DNA of 16,001 nucleotides from Saprospiraceae bacterium (GTDB lineage: Bacteria > Bacteroidota > Bacteroidia > Chitinophagales > Saprospiraceae). Under the pieces are notes generated by a model. The model saw only the letters and a program-made list of their open reading frames with translations. It searched no databases and had not been told where the DNA came from. The DNA lies in contig JAHDII010000048.1 of the NCBI GenBank assembly GCA_020630895.1, positions 1 through 16,001 of the forward strand. Reading direction: 5' to 3'. Both the position numbers and the translations under genes were made by a program. Below, in pieces: positions 1 to 8,195 of the stretch (positions are counted from its first letter, which is position 1; each line of letters opens with the position of its first letter).

Positions 1-89
1 ATAATATAAAAATGAATAAAGCTACCTTTGTTTTCATAATTCAAGAACGATGTTGTTTTTTATTTTGTATTTTAAAATTGATTTTAATA

Positions 90-581
90 ATGGATAATGT
101 TCTTTTTACTTTTAATCCTAATACCTCTGAACAATCTCTTTATTTTATAGGTGGTTTAATTTTATTTATTGTTTGTTTGTTGTTATTCTTTTTTTCATTA
201 AAGAACAATAAAAAATTACTATTATTATTTTCTGGTTTTATAGGGATTGTTGCATTAGGCACCTCTATTTTTTCTTATTTAACAGAAAATAGAATATTAC
301 CAGTGCAATTATACGAAAATGGAATCAGTAGTACTAAAGGTTTTATCAATTTTAATGATATTGAAATGATAAAATTAGATGAGTTTAAAGAACATTCTAA
401 ATATCCTATTCAAAAAGATGGACAATTAGTGGTTTTAGATCAGACTAAATTATTAATTATTAAAGAATACAATTCTACTACTCATGTTTTATCTGGATTA
501 AATTATCCTGTAAATGATATTTATAATGAGCTAGAAACTTTAGTTCAACAATGGAGAGAAAAAAATAAATCTGAAAAATAA
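90..581 (+). CDS. Small membrane protein, two transmembrane helices plus cytosolic PH-like domain, function unknown
   Basis: I do not recognise a named family. With the ATG at 90 the protein has 163 residues. Residues 17-37 and 43-63 are two hydrophobic helices joined by a short Lys/Asn loop. The remaining ~100 residues are soluble and alternate short beta-type segments (VQLYENGISSTKGFINFNDIEMIKL and following), ending in an amphipathic helix rich in Gln, Glu and Lys. This layout resembles bacterial PH-like membrane proteins of the STM3941/YcxB kind, but that is inference from shape only. An in-frame ATG at 12 would add 26 mostly hydrophobic residues. I prefer 90 because the product then starts as a normal two-helix protein, but the choice is not secure. 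The gene converges on the minus-strand OmpA-family gene with a 4-base gap, leaving no room for a separate terminator. Confidence 0.6.
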   Translation: MDNVLFTFNPNTSEQSLYFIGGLILFIVCLLLFFFSLKNNKKLLLLFSGFIGIVALGTSIFSYLTENRILPVQLYENGISSTKGFINFNDIEMIKLDEFKEHSKYPIQKDGQLVVLDQTKLLIIKEYNSTTHVLSGLNYPVNDIYNELETLVQQWREKNKSEK

Positions 582-585
582 ATGA

Positions 586-2778
586 TTATTTTCCAGATGC
601 AAAATTTTTCAAATCAGGATATTTTGCAGAATATGCTGCTGCTGCTGAAGGAGCAAGTCTAACTCCATCAATATAAGGAACAATATATGCTCCAGATACT
701 CCATTTTTAATTAATTCTTCTTTTAAATACTTCGCAGAAGAATATGTTCTAAATAAACCTACTGTATATCTTAATAAATTTTTATTTAGAACTTCTTCAA
801 CCATAGAATCTTTATATTTAATAATAATATCACTATCATAAATACTTTTAAGTGCTGCTACTTGAACTTTATAAGAAAGTCCTTTTAAAGATCCTTCATA
901 ATAAGCTGATTTATATTCCTTTATTTTATCACTAATTTCTGGTAATTTATAAACCACTTCTGTTGTTGAATTATCATCTAAATATAAAATTCGAATATCA
1001 ATTCTTTTATTCAATCGAACAGCAATAGTACTTGTAGAACCATCGGGGTTTTTATTTTTAACTAAAGGATAATTAGAGCCTAATCCTTTTACAATAACTC
1101 TATCTGTTGTTAATCCATTATTTCTTAAATATGTTGCTGCTTTTTCAGCTTTTAAATAAGAAAAATATAATCGGAATTTTTCGGGATCTGCTATATCTGT
1201 ATGCCCTGTAATTTCAACTTTAGTTAAAGGGTTTTCTTCTGCGAGTTTAATAACTTTATTGAGTTCTCCTATATTAGAAGAGGTTAGTACTTGTTCTCCT
1301 TGATAAAATAATTGAGAGAGATATACCTTTTTCTTTTTTTCTTCAGGAAGTGGATTTATTGTTGTAGGTTTATCAGATGAATTTCCTTCAATAGAAGCTG
1401 TAGTATTATTTTTATTATCATCATTGACTAAATAAAAACAAACTGGATTTGATACAATTAATTGTTCTTTTTGAGCTAATTTATAATATGCTGAATAAAT
1501 ATCTAATCCTCCTCTTCCTCCAAAACGGTCAGAAGCAAAATAAGCTTTTAAGCCTTCTCTTCCCATTTTAAAATAAAGATCATCTCCTGGAGAATTAATG
1601 GGTAGTCCTAAATTTTCTGCTTCAGACCATTTTAAATCGCTATCTGTAAAATATGATTTAAAAATATCAAAACCTCCAAGACTATTCACTCTGTTAGAAC
1701 TAAAATAAATGGTTCTTCCATCTTTAGCTAAAAAAGGATGTTTTTCATCATAAGGAGAATTAACTTCTGGTCCTAAATTTTGGGGTCTTGTCCAAAATTT
1801 CCCTTGCAATCTTTTAGTCACATATAAATCTAAGCCACCATAGCCATCAGGTTTATTAGCAGCATAAATAATAATTGAATCATTAAAAAAGAAAGGGCTT
1901 GTATCTCCTTCTTTCAAGCGTATAGGTGAACTCAATTCTTTAGGGAAAATAATTTCTTCGGATGCTCTAATAGTATCTGTAAAAATAGCTCCATCTCTTT
2001 TAGAATGATACCCCTTATAATAATACATCACTGTAGCATCTGATGAAAAACCTAAAATTTCATCATCTCTTTGGGAATTAATCAAATGATCTAATGATCT
2101 AACAGAAGTCCATTCTCCATTAATCAATTGAGAAGAAAAAATATCACTATTATATGTTCCTAAATATTCATCTTGTAAGCCTTCTTTATCTCTTAATCCA
2201 CCGATATTTGTAACTTTTTCAGAAGCAAAATAAAGTGTTGTTTTTCTAGAAGGGCTTAAAATAGGAGCATAATCATCATAAACATCATTGACTTTATTTC
2301 CCAAATTTTCAACAATAGCAATTTCTGTAAGATATTTTAATTCTCTAGCACTTGCACATTGTCTCATTAAATGTTTTGCTTTACTTCTTTTAACGTGACT
2401 AGGATCTATTTCTTTTAAAAACCTTTTATAATAATTAATTGCATCTTTGTATTTAGATTGATAGTGGTATAATCTCCCCAAATAATACCATGCCTCTTGG
2501 TTTCCTCCTTTTTCGTTTGCGGTAAACAATAAATATTGTTCTGCATTATGATAATTTCCCAAATAAAAATAACAAACACCTAACTTATATTTGATTTCCA
2601 ATTTATTAGGCTTGGCTATTTGAACTTTCAAATATTTTTCATGAGCTTCTTGATATTTTCCTAAAACAAATTGGATATCTGCCATTTCTTTAAGAGAAGA
2701 AATACTTTGTGCTATTCCAATATGAGATAAAAAAACAAATATGATTGTTATTAAAAATAAAGTATAATGAGATCTCAT
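586..2778 (-). CDS. Secreted TPR / PD40 propeller / OmpA / SPOR-like envelope protein (PorE-like)
   Basis: This is probably a periplasmic or outer-membrane-associated peptidoglycan-binding scaffold of 730 residues. Residues 1-24 are a Sec signal peptide ending HIGIAQ, with no lipobox Cys. Residues ~28-130 form TPR repeats (GKYQEAHEKYL, GNYHNAEQYLL, SKYKDAINYYK). Residues ~165-430 contain about five PD40/WD40-like propeller strands (YFASEK, IIYAANKPDGYGGLDLY, IYFSSNRVNSLGGFDIF, YFASDRFGGRGGLDIY). Residues ~485-600 are an OmpA C-like domain (TGHTD at 524-528, LNKRIDIRIL near 589). Residues ~635-708 resemble a SPOR domain (YKVQVAALK ... YTVGLFRTYSSAKYLKEEL). TPR-PD40-OmpA is the layout of the type IX secretion component PorE. 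PorE is normally a lipoprotein with a carboxypeptidase-regulatory-like domain, and neither is visible here. Start at 2778: a longer frame would begin at a TTG (2841) that lies inside the promoter box, whereas the ATG at 2778 opens the signal peptide. Confidence 0.85.
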   Translation of the reverse strand: MRSHYTLFLITIIFVFLSHIGIAQSISSLKEMADIQFVLGKYQEAHEKYLKVQIAKPNKLEIKYKLGVCYFYLGNYHNAEQYLLFTANEKGGNQEAWYYLGRLYHYQSKYKDAINYYKRFLKEIDPSHVKRSKAKHLMRQCASARELKYLTEIAIVENLGNKVNDVYDDYAPILSPSRKTTLYFASEKVTNIGGLRDKEGLQDEYLGTYNSDIFSSQLINGEWTSVRSLDHLINSQRDDEILGFSSDATVMYYYKGYHSKRDGAIFTDTIRASEEIIFPKELSSPIRLKEGDTSPFFFNDSIIIYAANKPDGYGGLDLYVTKRLQGKFWTRPQNLGPEVNSPYDEKHPFLAKDGRTIYFSSNRVNSLGGFDIFKSYFTDSDLKWSEAENLGLPINSPGDDLYFKMGREGLKAYFASDRFGGRGGLDIYSAYYKLAQKEQLIVSNPVCFYLVNDDNKNNTTASIEGNSSDKPTTINPLPEEKKKKVYLSQLFYQGEQVLTSSNIGELNKVIKLAEENPLTKVEITGHTDIADPEKFRLYFSYLKAEKAATYLRNNGLTTDRVIVKGLGSNYPLVKNKNPDGSTSTIAVRLNKRIDIRILYLDDNSTTEVVYKLPEISDKIKEYKSAYYEGSLKGLSYKVQVAALKSIYDSDIIIKYKDSMVEEVLNKNLLRYTVGLFRTYSSAKYLKEELIKNGVSGAYIVPYIDGVRLAPSAAAAYSAKYPDLKNFASGK

Positions 2779-2838
2779 AAACAATAAATACTGTTTAGTT
2801 ATTAAGTATATTTTGAATATACTGTTTCGTTTAATGGG

Positions 2839-2846
2839 CAAAGTTA
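2839..2846 (-). promoter_or_regulatory. Bacteroidota -7 box TAACTTTG for the OmpA/SPOR gene
   Basis: On the minus strand this reads TAACTTTG, an exact match to the TAnnTTTG element used by the primary sigma factor of Bacteroidota. It would place transcription start roughly 50 bases before the ATG at 2778. No clear TTG-type -33 element is present at the usual spacing, so this is a half-supported promoter. Confidence 0.45.
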
Positions 2847-2898
2847 CACAATTATATTTGTCGCATGAATAGAGTACGCTATTTTTAACGCCATTTTT

Positions 2899-3540
2899 TT
2901 ATTTTCTTCTTCTTTTTTGAGGTTTATAATCCATAATATTCAAAATATACTTACAAAAAGTAAAATCTCTTTCCTCATTAGATGCTACAATTACTGTTTT
3001 ATCAGAAGTATATTTTTGAACCAATTCTAAATACCATTCCATTCCTTGAGTATCTAAATTTGTAGTGGGTTCATCTAATAATAATAATGATGATTCTGAT
3101 AATATAGCCAAAGCTAATTTCATTCTTTGTTTCATGCCTGAAGAGAAAAAACGAATTTCTTTATGCTTGGCAGAATTAGGCAATTGAATGATTTCTACAA
3201 CATCATTCAAACTCATTTCTTGAATAAAAGGTTTAAACTTCATTTGAAATTGTAACATTTCAATTAAAGAAAATTCTTCAATTAAATCTATATAAGGAGC
3301 TGCAAAAGTAACATGAGCAAAAACTTTGTCTTTTTCTATCTCATTTCCAGTTAAAGAAAAATTTATTATTCCTTTAGATGGGGATAAATGCCCTGACAAA
3401 ATTTTCATTAAAGTAGATTTCCCAGAACCATTTGAGCCTAAAATAGCATAAGAATGTTGAGGAAGGAAAGTATAATTTAGATTTTTAAAAATCCATTCTA
3501 ACCGATATCTTTTCCCTACTTGATTGAGTTCGATTTTCAT
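2899..3540 (-). CDS. Orphan ABC transporter ATP-binding protein
   Basis: This is a 213-residue nucleotide-binding subunit, presumably on the cytoplasmic face of an inner-membrane transporter; no permease gene lies nearby. Walker A is GSNGSGKST at 35-43, the signature motif is FSSGMKQRM at 132-140, and Walker B with the catalytic Glu is LLLLDEPTTNLD at 152-163 (E157). The overall size and spacing resemble small CcmA-like or ABC-2-type ATPases. Two switch residues look altered. The Q-loop region reads VTFAAPYIDL with no Gln, and the H-loop reads VIVASNEERD with Asn188 where His is usual. The C-terminus is very basic (KRRRK). The ATG at 3540 lies 5 bases after the stop of lpxC-fabZ, so the two genes are almost certainly cotranscribed. 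The substrate cannot be inferred. Confidence 0.87.
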   Translation of the reverse strand: MKIELNQVGKRYRLEWIFKNLNYTFLPQHSYAILGSNGSGKSTLMKILSGHLSPSKGIINFSLTGNEIEKDKVFAHVTFAAPYIDLIEEFSLIEMLQFQMKFKPFIQEMSLNDVVEIIQLPNSAKHKEIRFFSSGMKQRMKLALAILSESSLLLLDEPTTNLDTQGMEWYLELVQKYTSDKTVIVASNEERDFTFCKYILNIMDYKPQKRRRK

Positions 3541-3545
3541 AGAAA

Positions 3546-4937
3546 TTAAACCGTACGTCTTACTATTTGGGCTGTCAATTCAGCTTCTGAAACAATATGA
3601 TTTCCTACATAAGCTGTTCCATACATTGTTACTATTCCTCTACGAATAGGAGCTAATAACTCTAGTTTAAAAACTAAAGTATCTCCTGGTACAACTTTTC
3701 TTTTAAATTTAGCCTTATCAATTTTTAAAAAATAAGTGTCCCAATTTTCAGGATCTTCTACTGTTGACAAAGCTAAAATACCTCCTGTTTGAGCCATTGC
3801 TTCGATTTGAAGGACGCCTGGCATTACAGGGTTTTCAGGGAAATGTCCTTGAAAAAACCCTTCATTGAACGTAATATTTTTTACTCCAACTACTTGTTTT
3901 TCTGTTAATTCAATTATTTTATCTACTAACAAAAATGGAAAACGGTGAGGTAATTTTTTTGTAATTTCTACAACATCATAAATAGGAGATTTACTAGGAT
4001 CATACAAAGGAATCCCTTTTAATTTCTTTTGTTCTCTTAATAAGGTTTTTAGTTTTTTAGCCAAATTAACATTAGCAGTGTGTCCTGGTTTTGTTACCAC
4101 AATTCTTCCATGAATTTGCTTTCCTAATAAAGCTAAATCACCTATCATATCCAACAATTTATGCCTTGCTGGTTCATTTTCAAACTTTAAGCCTCCTTTG
4201 TTTAAAATCCCTCCTGCTTCTACTTTAATATTTTCTTCTCCAAAAGAAGCTGCTATTTTATCTAATTCTTGTTTCTCAGGAACTTCTTCTACAAATACAA
4301 CAGCATTATCTAAACTTCCTCCCTTTACTAAATCATATTGAATCAATTGAGTTAGCTCATGTAAGAAGACAAAAGTACGAGCAGGAGCGACTTCCTTTTC
4401 ATAATTTGTATATCCATTATAATTGGCATATTGTAAACCTAACAATTCAGAATTAAAATCAATTAGAGCTGTTAATTCTAAACTTTTAGCAGGGAAGACA
4501 GATATTTCACTTCCTGTTTCTTCATCTAAATAATGAAAAGGTTTTCGAATGATTAATATTTCTTTTTCAGCATCTTGTTCAAGAATTCCTACTTTATGTA
4601 TTGCATGAATATATTCTATAGAACTGCCATCTTTTATAGGAACTTCAGGGCCATCAATTTCAATTAATACATTATCAATCCCTAAAGCATAAAAGGCTGA
4701 TAATAAATGTTCTATAGTAGATACAGATGCTTGACCTTTAGTAATTGTAGTATTTCTAACAGTTGATGTTACATTCAATGCATCTGCTAAAATTTCAGGT
4801 TTCCCTTCAAGATCAATGCGTTTGAATTTAATACCATGATTAATAGGAGCTGGAAGAATGGTTAAATTTACATTTTTACCTGTATGTAATCCTTTACCAC
4901 TAGTTGTAAAACTTTCTTTAAGTGTCTGCTGGTTCAT
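3546..4937 (-). CDS. lpxC/fabZ: Bifunctional UDP-3-O-acyl-N-acetylglucosamine deacetylase / 3-hydroxyacyl-ACP dehydratase (LpxC-FabZ fusion)
   Basis: This enzyme combines the committed deacetylation of lipid A synthesis with dehydration of 3-hydroxyacyl-ACP in fatty acid elongation, two activities that compete for the same acyl-ACP pool. It has 463 residues. The LpxC part is ~1-310, with TIEHLLSAF (zinc ligand His77), ARHKLLDMIGD (zinc ligands His259 and Asp263) and KPGHTANVNL (His286, the catalytic His region). The FabZ part is ~325-463, with LPHRFPFLLVD, GHFPENPVMPG (catalytic His365) and QIEAMAQTGG (catalytic Glu379). The fusion is typical of Bacteroidota. I chose the ATG at 4937 over a TTG one codon upstream. 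The gene has its own promoter (4973-4999) and is followed by the ABC ATPase gene. Nothing is missing or truncated. Confidence 0.96.
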   Translation of the reverse strand: MNQQTLKESFTTSGKGLHTGKNVNLTILPAPINHGIKFKRIDLEGKPEILADALNVTSTVRNTTITKGQASVSTIEHLLSAFYALGIDNVLIEIDGPEVPIKDGSSIEYIHAIHKVGILEQDAEKEILIIRKPFHYLDEETGSEISVFPAKSLELTALIDFNSELLGLQYANYNGYTNYEKEVAPARTFVFLHELTQLIQYDLVKGGSLDNAVVFVEEVPEKQELDKIAASFGEENIKVEAGGILNKGGLKFENEPARHKLLDMIGDLALLGKQIHGRIVVTKPGHTANVNLAKKLKTLLREQKKLKGIPLYDPSKSPIYDVVEITKKLPHRFPFLLVDKIIELTEKQVVGVKNITFNEGFFQGHFPENPVMPGVLQIEAMAQTGGILALSTVEDPENWDTYFLKIDKAKFKRKVVPGDTLVFKLELLAPIRRGIVTMYGTAYVGNHIVSEAELTAQIVRRTV

Positions 4938-4972
4938 CAAATGTTAGAATAGTTTTATTTCAGATAATCCGA

Positions 4973-4999
4973 CAAAGATAGGTGTTTTGATGAGGTCAA
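4973..4999 (-). promoter_or_regulatory. Promoter of lpxC-fabZ (TTG ... TATCTTTG)
   Basis: On the minus strand, TTG (4997-4999) is followed after 16 bases by TATCTTTG (4973-4980). This matches the Bacteroidota TTG / TAnnTTTG promoter pattern with nearly standard spacing. The -7 box ends 35 bases before the ATG at 4937, giving a 5' leader of about 25-30 bases. Confidence 0.6.
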
Positions 5000-5048
5000 T
5001 AGCATTTAAAAGAGTTTTTTTATGATATTTGCTTTTAATTAGGCAATG

Positions 5049-5068
5049 AAATTGTCTAAAAACAATTT
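5049..5068. repeat. Inverted repeat in the lpxC-bioF divergent region, possible operator
   Basis: AAATTGT (5049-5055) and ACAATTT (5062-5068) form a perfect 7-bp inverted repeat with a 6-base spacer, 50 bases before the bioF ATG. A smaller palindrome, CAATgaaATTG (5044-5054), overlaps it. It does not match the classical BirA operator arrangement of longer arms and a spacer of about 15. It could be a regulator site or simply chance in AT-rich DNA. Confidence 0.3.
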
Positions 5069-5117
5069 TTTTAAACAGATTTACTCTAAAGAAATTATAT
5101 CATTGAATTAAAGTATA

Positions 5118-6227
5118 ATGCTTGAAATAGAAAATTTCTTCTATCAAAAACTAAATGTAAGAAAGGAAAAGAAAACATATCGTTCTTTACCACAAACCAA
5201 TCATTATATTGATTTTTCTTCCAATGACTATTTGGGTTTTGCAACCAATGATTTATTAAAGATAGATCATTTGAGCTATGGTTCTGGAGCCAAAGCTTCT
5301 CGATTAATTTCTGGAAATCTCCCTTTTCATGAAGCTTTAGAACAAAAAATTGCTGATTATCACCATGCTTCAGCAGGTTTATTATTCAATTCTGGTTATG
5401 ATGCTAATGTAGGATTATTTGGATGTATTGCTTCTAAAAATGATACTATTCTTTATGATGAATTATCCCATGCTTCTATAAGAGATGGATTAAAAATGTC
5501 TTTAGGAACAAGTATTGCTTTTTCGCATAATGATTTAGATGATTTAGAACAAAAATTATCTTTTGCTCAAGGAAATATCTTTGTAGCTACAGAAGGCGTT
5601 TTTTCTATGGATGGAGATGTTGCTCCTTTACTAAAAATGCTAGATTTGTGTGAGAAATTTCATGCTGCTTTAATTATTGATGAGGCTCATTCGACAGGAG
5701 TAATTGGACAAAAAGGAAAAGGTTTAGTTTGTGAATTAGGAGTAGAAAAAAGAGTTTTTGCTAGAGTACACACCTTTGGAAAAGCTATGGGTTGTCATGG
5801 AGCTATTGTTTTGGGTTCTCCCATTCTTAGAGATTATTTAATCAATTATGCTCGTTCTTTTATTTTTACAACAGCCCTTCCCCCCCACTCTTTGGCTTAT
5901 ATAGAAAAAGCTTATGAAGAATTAAATACAACTGATCGTATTCAACTTCTTCATCAACAGATTCATTTATTTAAACATTCTCTACATTCAAGAGTCAAAA
6001 ATCAATTTATTCCAAGTGACAGTCCTATACAATCTTTAATGATTTCAGGGAGTAAAAAGGTAAGAGAAATTGCTCAATTATTACAAGGAAAAAAATTTGA
6101 TGTGAAGCCTATTGTTGCTCCAACTGTTGAAGAAGGAAAAGAAAGAATAAGAATTTGTATTCATGCTTTTAATAGCGTTGAAGAAATTGTTTCTCTAGCT
6201 CAAACATTAAATAAAATTGTAAAATAA
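5118..6227 (+). CDS. bioF: 8-amino-7-oxononanoate synthase (KAPA synthase)
   Basis: BioF is a PLP enzyme of the alpha-oxoamine synthase family that condenses L-alanine with pimeloyl-ACP or pimeloyl-CoA to give 8-amino-7-oxononanoate, the first step of biotin ring assembly. The protein has 369 residues, close to the usual length. Visible motifs are FSSNDYLGF (33-41), GSGAKASRLISGN (55-67), DELSHASIRDG (114-124, with the His that stacks on PLP), EGVFSMDGD (159-167), IIDEAHSTG (186-194, with the PLP Asp188 and His191), and HTFGKAMG (218-225, Schiff-base Lys222). TTALPP follows at 251-256. It is the first gene of bioF-bioD-bioA-bioB. The ATG at 5118 follows an A-rich stretch with no Shine-Dalgarno sequence, as is common in this phylum. 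The promoter was not located with confidence. Confidence 0.95.
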   Translation: MLEIENFFYQKLNVRKEKKTYRSLPQTNHYIDFSSNDYLGFATNDLLKIDHLSYGSGAKASRLISGNLPFHEALEQKIADYHHASAGLLFNSGYDANVGLFGCIASKNDTILYDELSHASIRDGLKMSLGTSIAFSHNDLDDLEQKLSFAQGNIFVATEGVFSMDGDVAPLLKMLDLCEKFHAALIIDEAHSTGVIGQKGKGLVCELGVEKRVFARVHTFGKAMGCHGAIVLGSPILRDYLINYARSFIFTTALPPHSLAYIEKAYEELNTTDRIQLLHQQIHLFKHSLHSRVKNQFIPSDSPIQSLMISGSKKVREIAQLLQGKKFDVKPIVAPTVEEGKERIRICIHAFNSVEEIVSLAQTLNKIVK

Positions 6228-6237
6228 ATTATTTTTT

Positions 6238-6861
6238 ATGAAAAAACATTTTTTTGTTACAGGGATTGGTACAGACGTAGGAAAAACAATTATTTCGGCT
6301 CTTTTAGTTGAATCTTTACAAGCTGATTATTGGAAACCTATTCAATCGGGTGATTTAAAAAATTCTGATTCTAAAAAAATAAAAAAATTAATTTCTAATT
6401 CTAAAAGTAAAATTCATTCCGAAAAATATCGATTTAAAATTCCTGCTTCACCACATTATTCTGCTCAAGAAGAAGGAATAAAAATACAATTAAAAAAAAT
6501 AAAAAAACCTTCAACAAAAAATCATTTAATTATTGAAGGAGCTGGAGGAATTTTAGTTCCAATGAATCAAAAAAACACTTATTTAGATTTAATTAAACAA
6601 TTAAATTTGCCTGTAATATTAGTAGCTAATTATTATTTAGGAAGTATCAATCATACATTATTAAGTATTGAAATTTTACATCAACATAACATTCCAATTC
6701 ATGCTTTAGTTTTTAATGGAACGCCTACAAAATCTACTAGAGATATTATTTTTACATTGAGTAAAAATAAAAATATCAAACACATTATTGATATTCCAAA
6801 AATCAAAAAATTAAATCCAAAAAATATTTTAAAACACACACATTTTTTTAAAAATATTTAA
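6238..6861 (+). CDS. bioD: Dethiobiotin synthetase
   Basis: BioD is an ATP-dependent carboxylase that closes the ureido ring of 7,8-diaminononanoate to give dethiobiotin. It has 207 residues, somewhat short for the family (about 225). The P-loop is TGIGTDVGKT (8-17). KPIQSG (33-38) carries the Lys that corresponds to E. coli Lys37 and binds the carbamate intermediate. SPHYSA lies at 71-76, EGAGGILVPM (100-109) carries the metal-binding Glu, and NYYLGSINHTLLS (131-143) is the subunit-interface and substrate region. The second half is extremely rich in Lys and Asn and ends in a lysine-rich tail, reflecting AT mutation pressure rather than loss of motifs. It lies 10 bases after bioF and 1 base before bioA. 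Confidence 0.93.
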   Translation: MKKHFFVTGIGTDVGKTIISALLVESLQADYWKPIQSGDLKNSDSKKIKKLISNSKSKIHSEKYRFKIPASPHYSAQEEGIKIQLKKIKKPSTKNHLIIEGAGGILVPMNQKNTYLDLIKQLNLPVILVANYYLGSINHTLLSIEILHQHNIPIHALVFNGTPTKSTRDIIFTLSKNKNIKHIIDIPKIKKLNPKNILKHTHFFKNI

Positions 6862-6862
6862 T

Positions 6863-8152
6863 ATGAATATGAACCTTGTTGAAATAGATAAAAATAATAT
6901 TTGGCATCCTTTTACCCAAATGAAAACAGCGGACAATCCGCTTGTAATTACTAAGGGGAAAGATGCCCTATTATATGATGATAAAGGAGATACATATATA
7001 GATGCTGTATCTTCTTGGTGGGTTAATGTTCATGGGCATTCTAATCCTTATATTGCTAAAAAAATATATCAGCAACTTCAAACTTTAGAGCATGTTATTT
7101 TTGCAGGATTTACGCATCAACCCGCAATTGAATTGAGTGAAAGATTATTACATTATTTACCGCATCAAGATAAAATATTTTTTTCTGATAATGGTTCAAC
7201 GGCTGTTGAAGTTGCCTTAAAAATGAGTATTCAATTTTTTTATAATCAAGGAAAAGAAAAAAATACAATTATTGCCTTAGATGATGCTTATCATGGTGAT
7301 ACTTTTGGTGCAATGTCAGCTGGTGGAGATTCTCATTTTAACGATCCTTTTAAAAATCATTTATTTAAAATAAAAAGAATACCAACGCCAGTTGTAGGTA
7401 GAGAAAAAGAATGCATTAAAAAATTAAAAAAGATTATTAAAAACAATAAAGTTTGTTCTTTTATTTTTGAACCTTTAATTCAAGGAGCGGGTGGAATGAT
7501 CATGTATGATGAAAAAATATTAGATGAATTAATTGCTATCTGTAAAAAAAATAATATTCTTTGTATTGCTGATGAAGTGATGACTGGATTTTATAGAACA
7601 GGAAAAATATTTGCATCTAACTATTTAAAAAACAAACCAGATATTACTTGTTTATCTAAAGGTTTAACAGGAGGAACGCTACCTCTATCTATTACGACTT
7701 GTAATGATAAAATTTATAATGCATTTTTATCTAATGATAAAATGAAAACTTTTTTTCATGGGCATTCTTTTACAGGAAATCCTGTAGGTTGCTCTGCTGC
7801 ATTAGCTAGTTTAGATTTATTTGAAAAAAAAGAAACTCAAAAAAATATTCAACGAATTATTAAACATCATACAAAGTTTTATAACAAAATAAAAAATCAT
7901 TCTACTATTGAAAATATAAGAATGAAAGGAACGATTCTAGCTCTTGATTTTAAAACTCAAAATGATACTTCATATTTTAATTCTATAAGAGATCGACTCT
8001 ATTCCTTTTTCTTAGATCGAAAAGTCATTTTAAGACCTCTAGGAAATGTAGTTTATATTATGCCTCCCTATTGTATTACAAAAAAACAACTCTATAAAGT
8101 TTATTCTGTAATTGAAGAGGCATTAAATACTTTTGGAAATCGTTCAAAATAA
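6863..8152 (+). CDS. bioA: Adenosylmethionine-8-amino-7-oxononanoate aminotransferase (DAPA synthase)
   Basis: BioA is a PLP class III aminotransferase that converts KAPA to 7,8-diaminononanoate, normally with S-adenosylmethionine as amino donor. It has 429 residues, the usual length. IWHPFTQM (13-20) and SSWWVNVHGH (50-59, with Trp52 as in E. coli) are BioA-specific signatures. SDNGSTAVEVALK (108-120) binds the cofactor phosphate, and DDAYHGDT (140-147) contains the Tyr that stacks on PLP. IADEVMTGFYRTG (235-247) contains the PLP Asp, LSKGLTGG (264-271) contains Schiff-base Lys266, and HGHSFTGNPVGCSAA contains the family Thr and Pro. Family membership is clear, and the Trp pair favours SAM-type BioA over Lys-using BioK. 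An ATG two codons downstream (6869) is an equally plausible start. Confidence 0.95.
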   Translation: MNMNLVEIDKNNIWHPFTQMKTADNPLVITKGKDALLYDDKGDTYIDAVSSWWVNVHGHSNPYIAKKIYQQLQTLEHVIFAGFTHQPAIELSERLLHYLPHQDKIFFSDNGSTAVEVALKMSIQFFYNQGKEKNTIIALDDAYHGDTFGAMSAGGDSHFNDPFKNHLFKIKRIPTPVVGREKECIKKLKKIIKNNKVCSFIFEPLIQGAGGMIMYDEKILDELIAICKKNNILCIADEVMTGFYRTGKIFASNYLKNKPDITCLSKGLTGGTLPLSITTCNDKIYNAFLSNDKMKTFFHGHSFTGNPVGCSAALASLDLFEKKETQKNIQRIIKHHTKFYNKIKNHSTIENIRMKGTILALDFKTQNDTSYFNSIRDRLYSFFLDRKVILRPLGNVVYIMPPYCITKKQLYKVYSVIEEALNTFGNRSK

Positions 8153-8195
8153 AATTAATGCGTATCTTGCATCAAAATTTAAAGTATATTTTAAT

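Noticed and set aside
2779..2841. Upstream extension of the OmpA/SPOR gene to a TTG at 2841
   Set aside because: The TTG lies inside the TAACTTTG promoter box, and the added residues would push the signal peptide inside the protein. The ATG at 2778 opens the signal peptide directly.
5098..5105. TATCATTG as a -7 box for bioF
   Set aside because: One mismatch to TAnnTTTG, only 12 bases before the ATG, and no TTG element upstream. GATATTTG at 5024-5031 is equally imperfect, so no bioF promoter is called.
8133..8195. Upstream extension of bioB to a TTG overlapping bioA
   Set aside because: With the ATG at 8196 the first cluster cysteines fall at 53, 57 and 60 exactly as in E. coli BioB. The extra 21 residues are not BioB-like.
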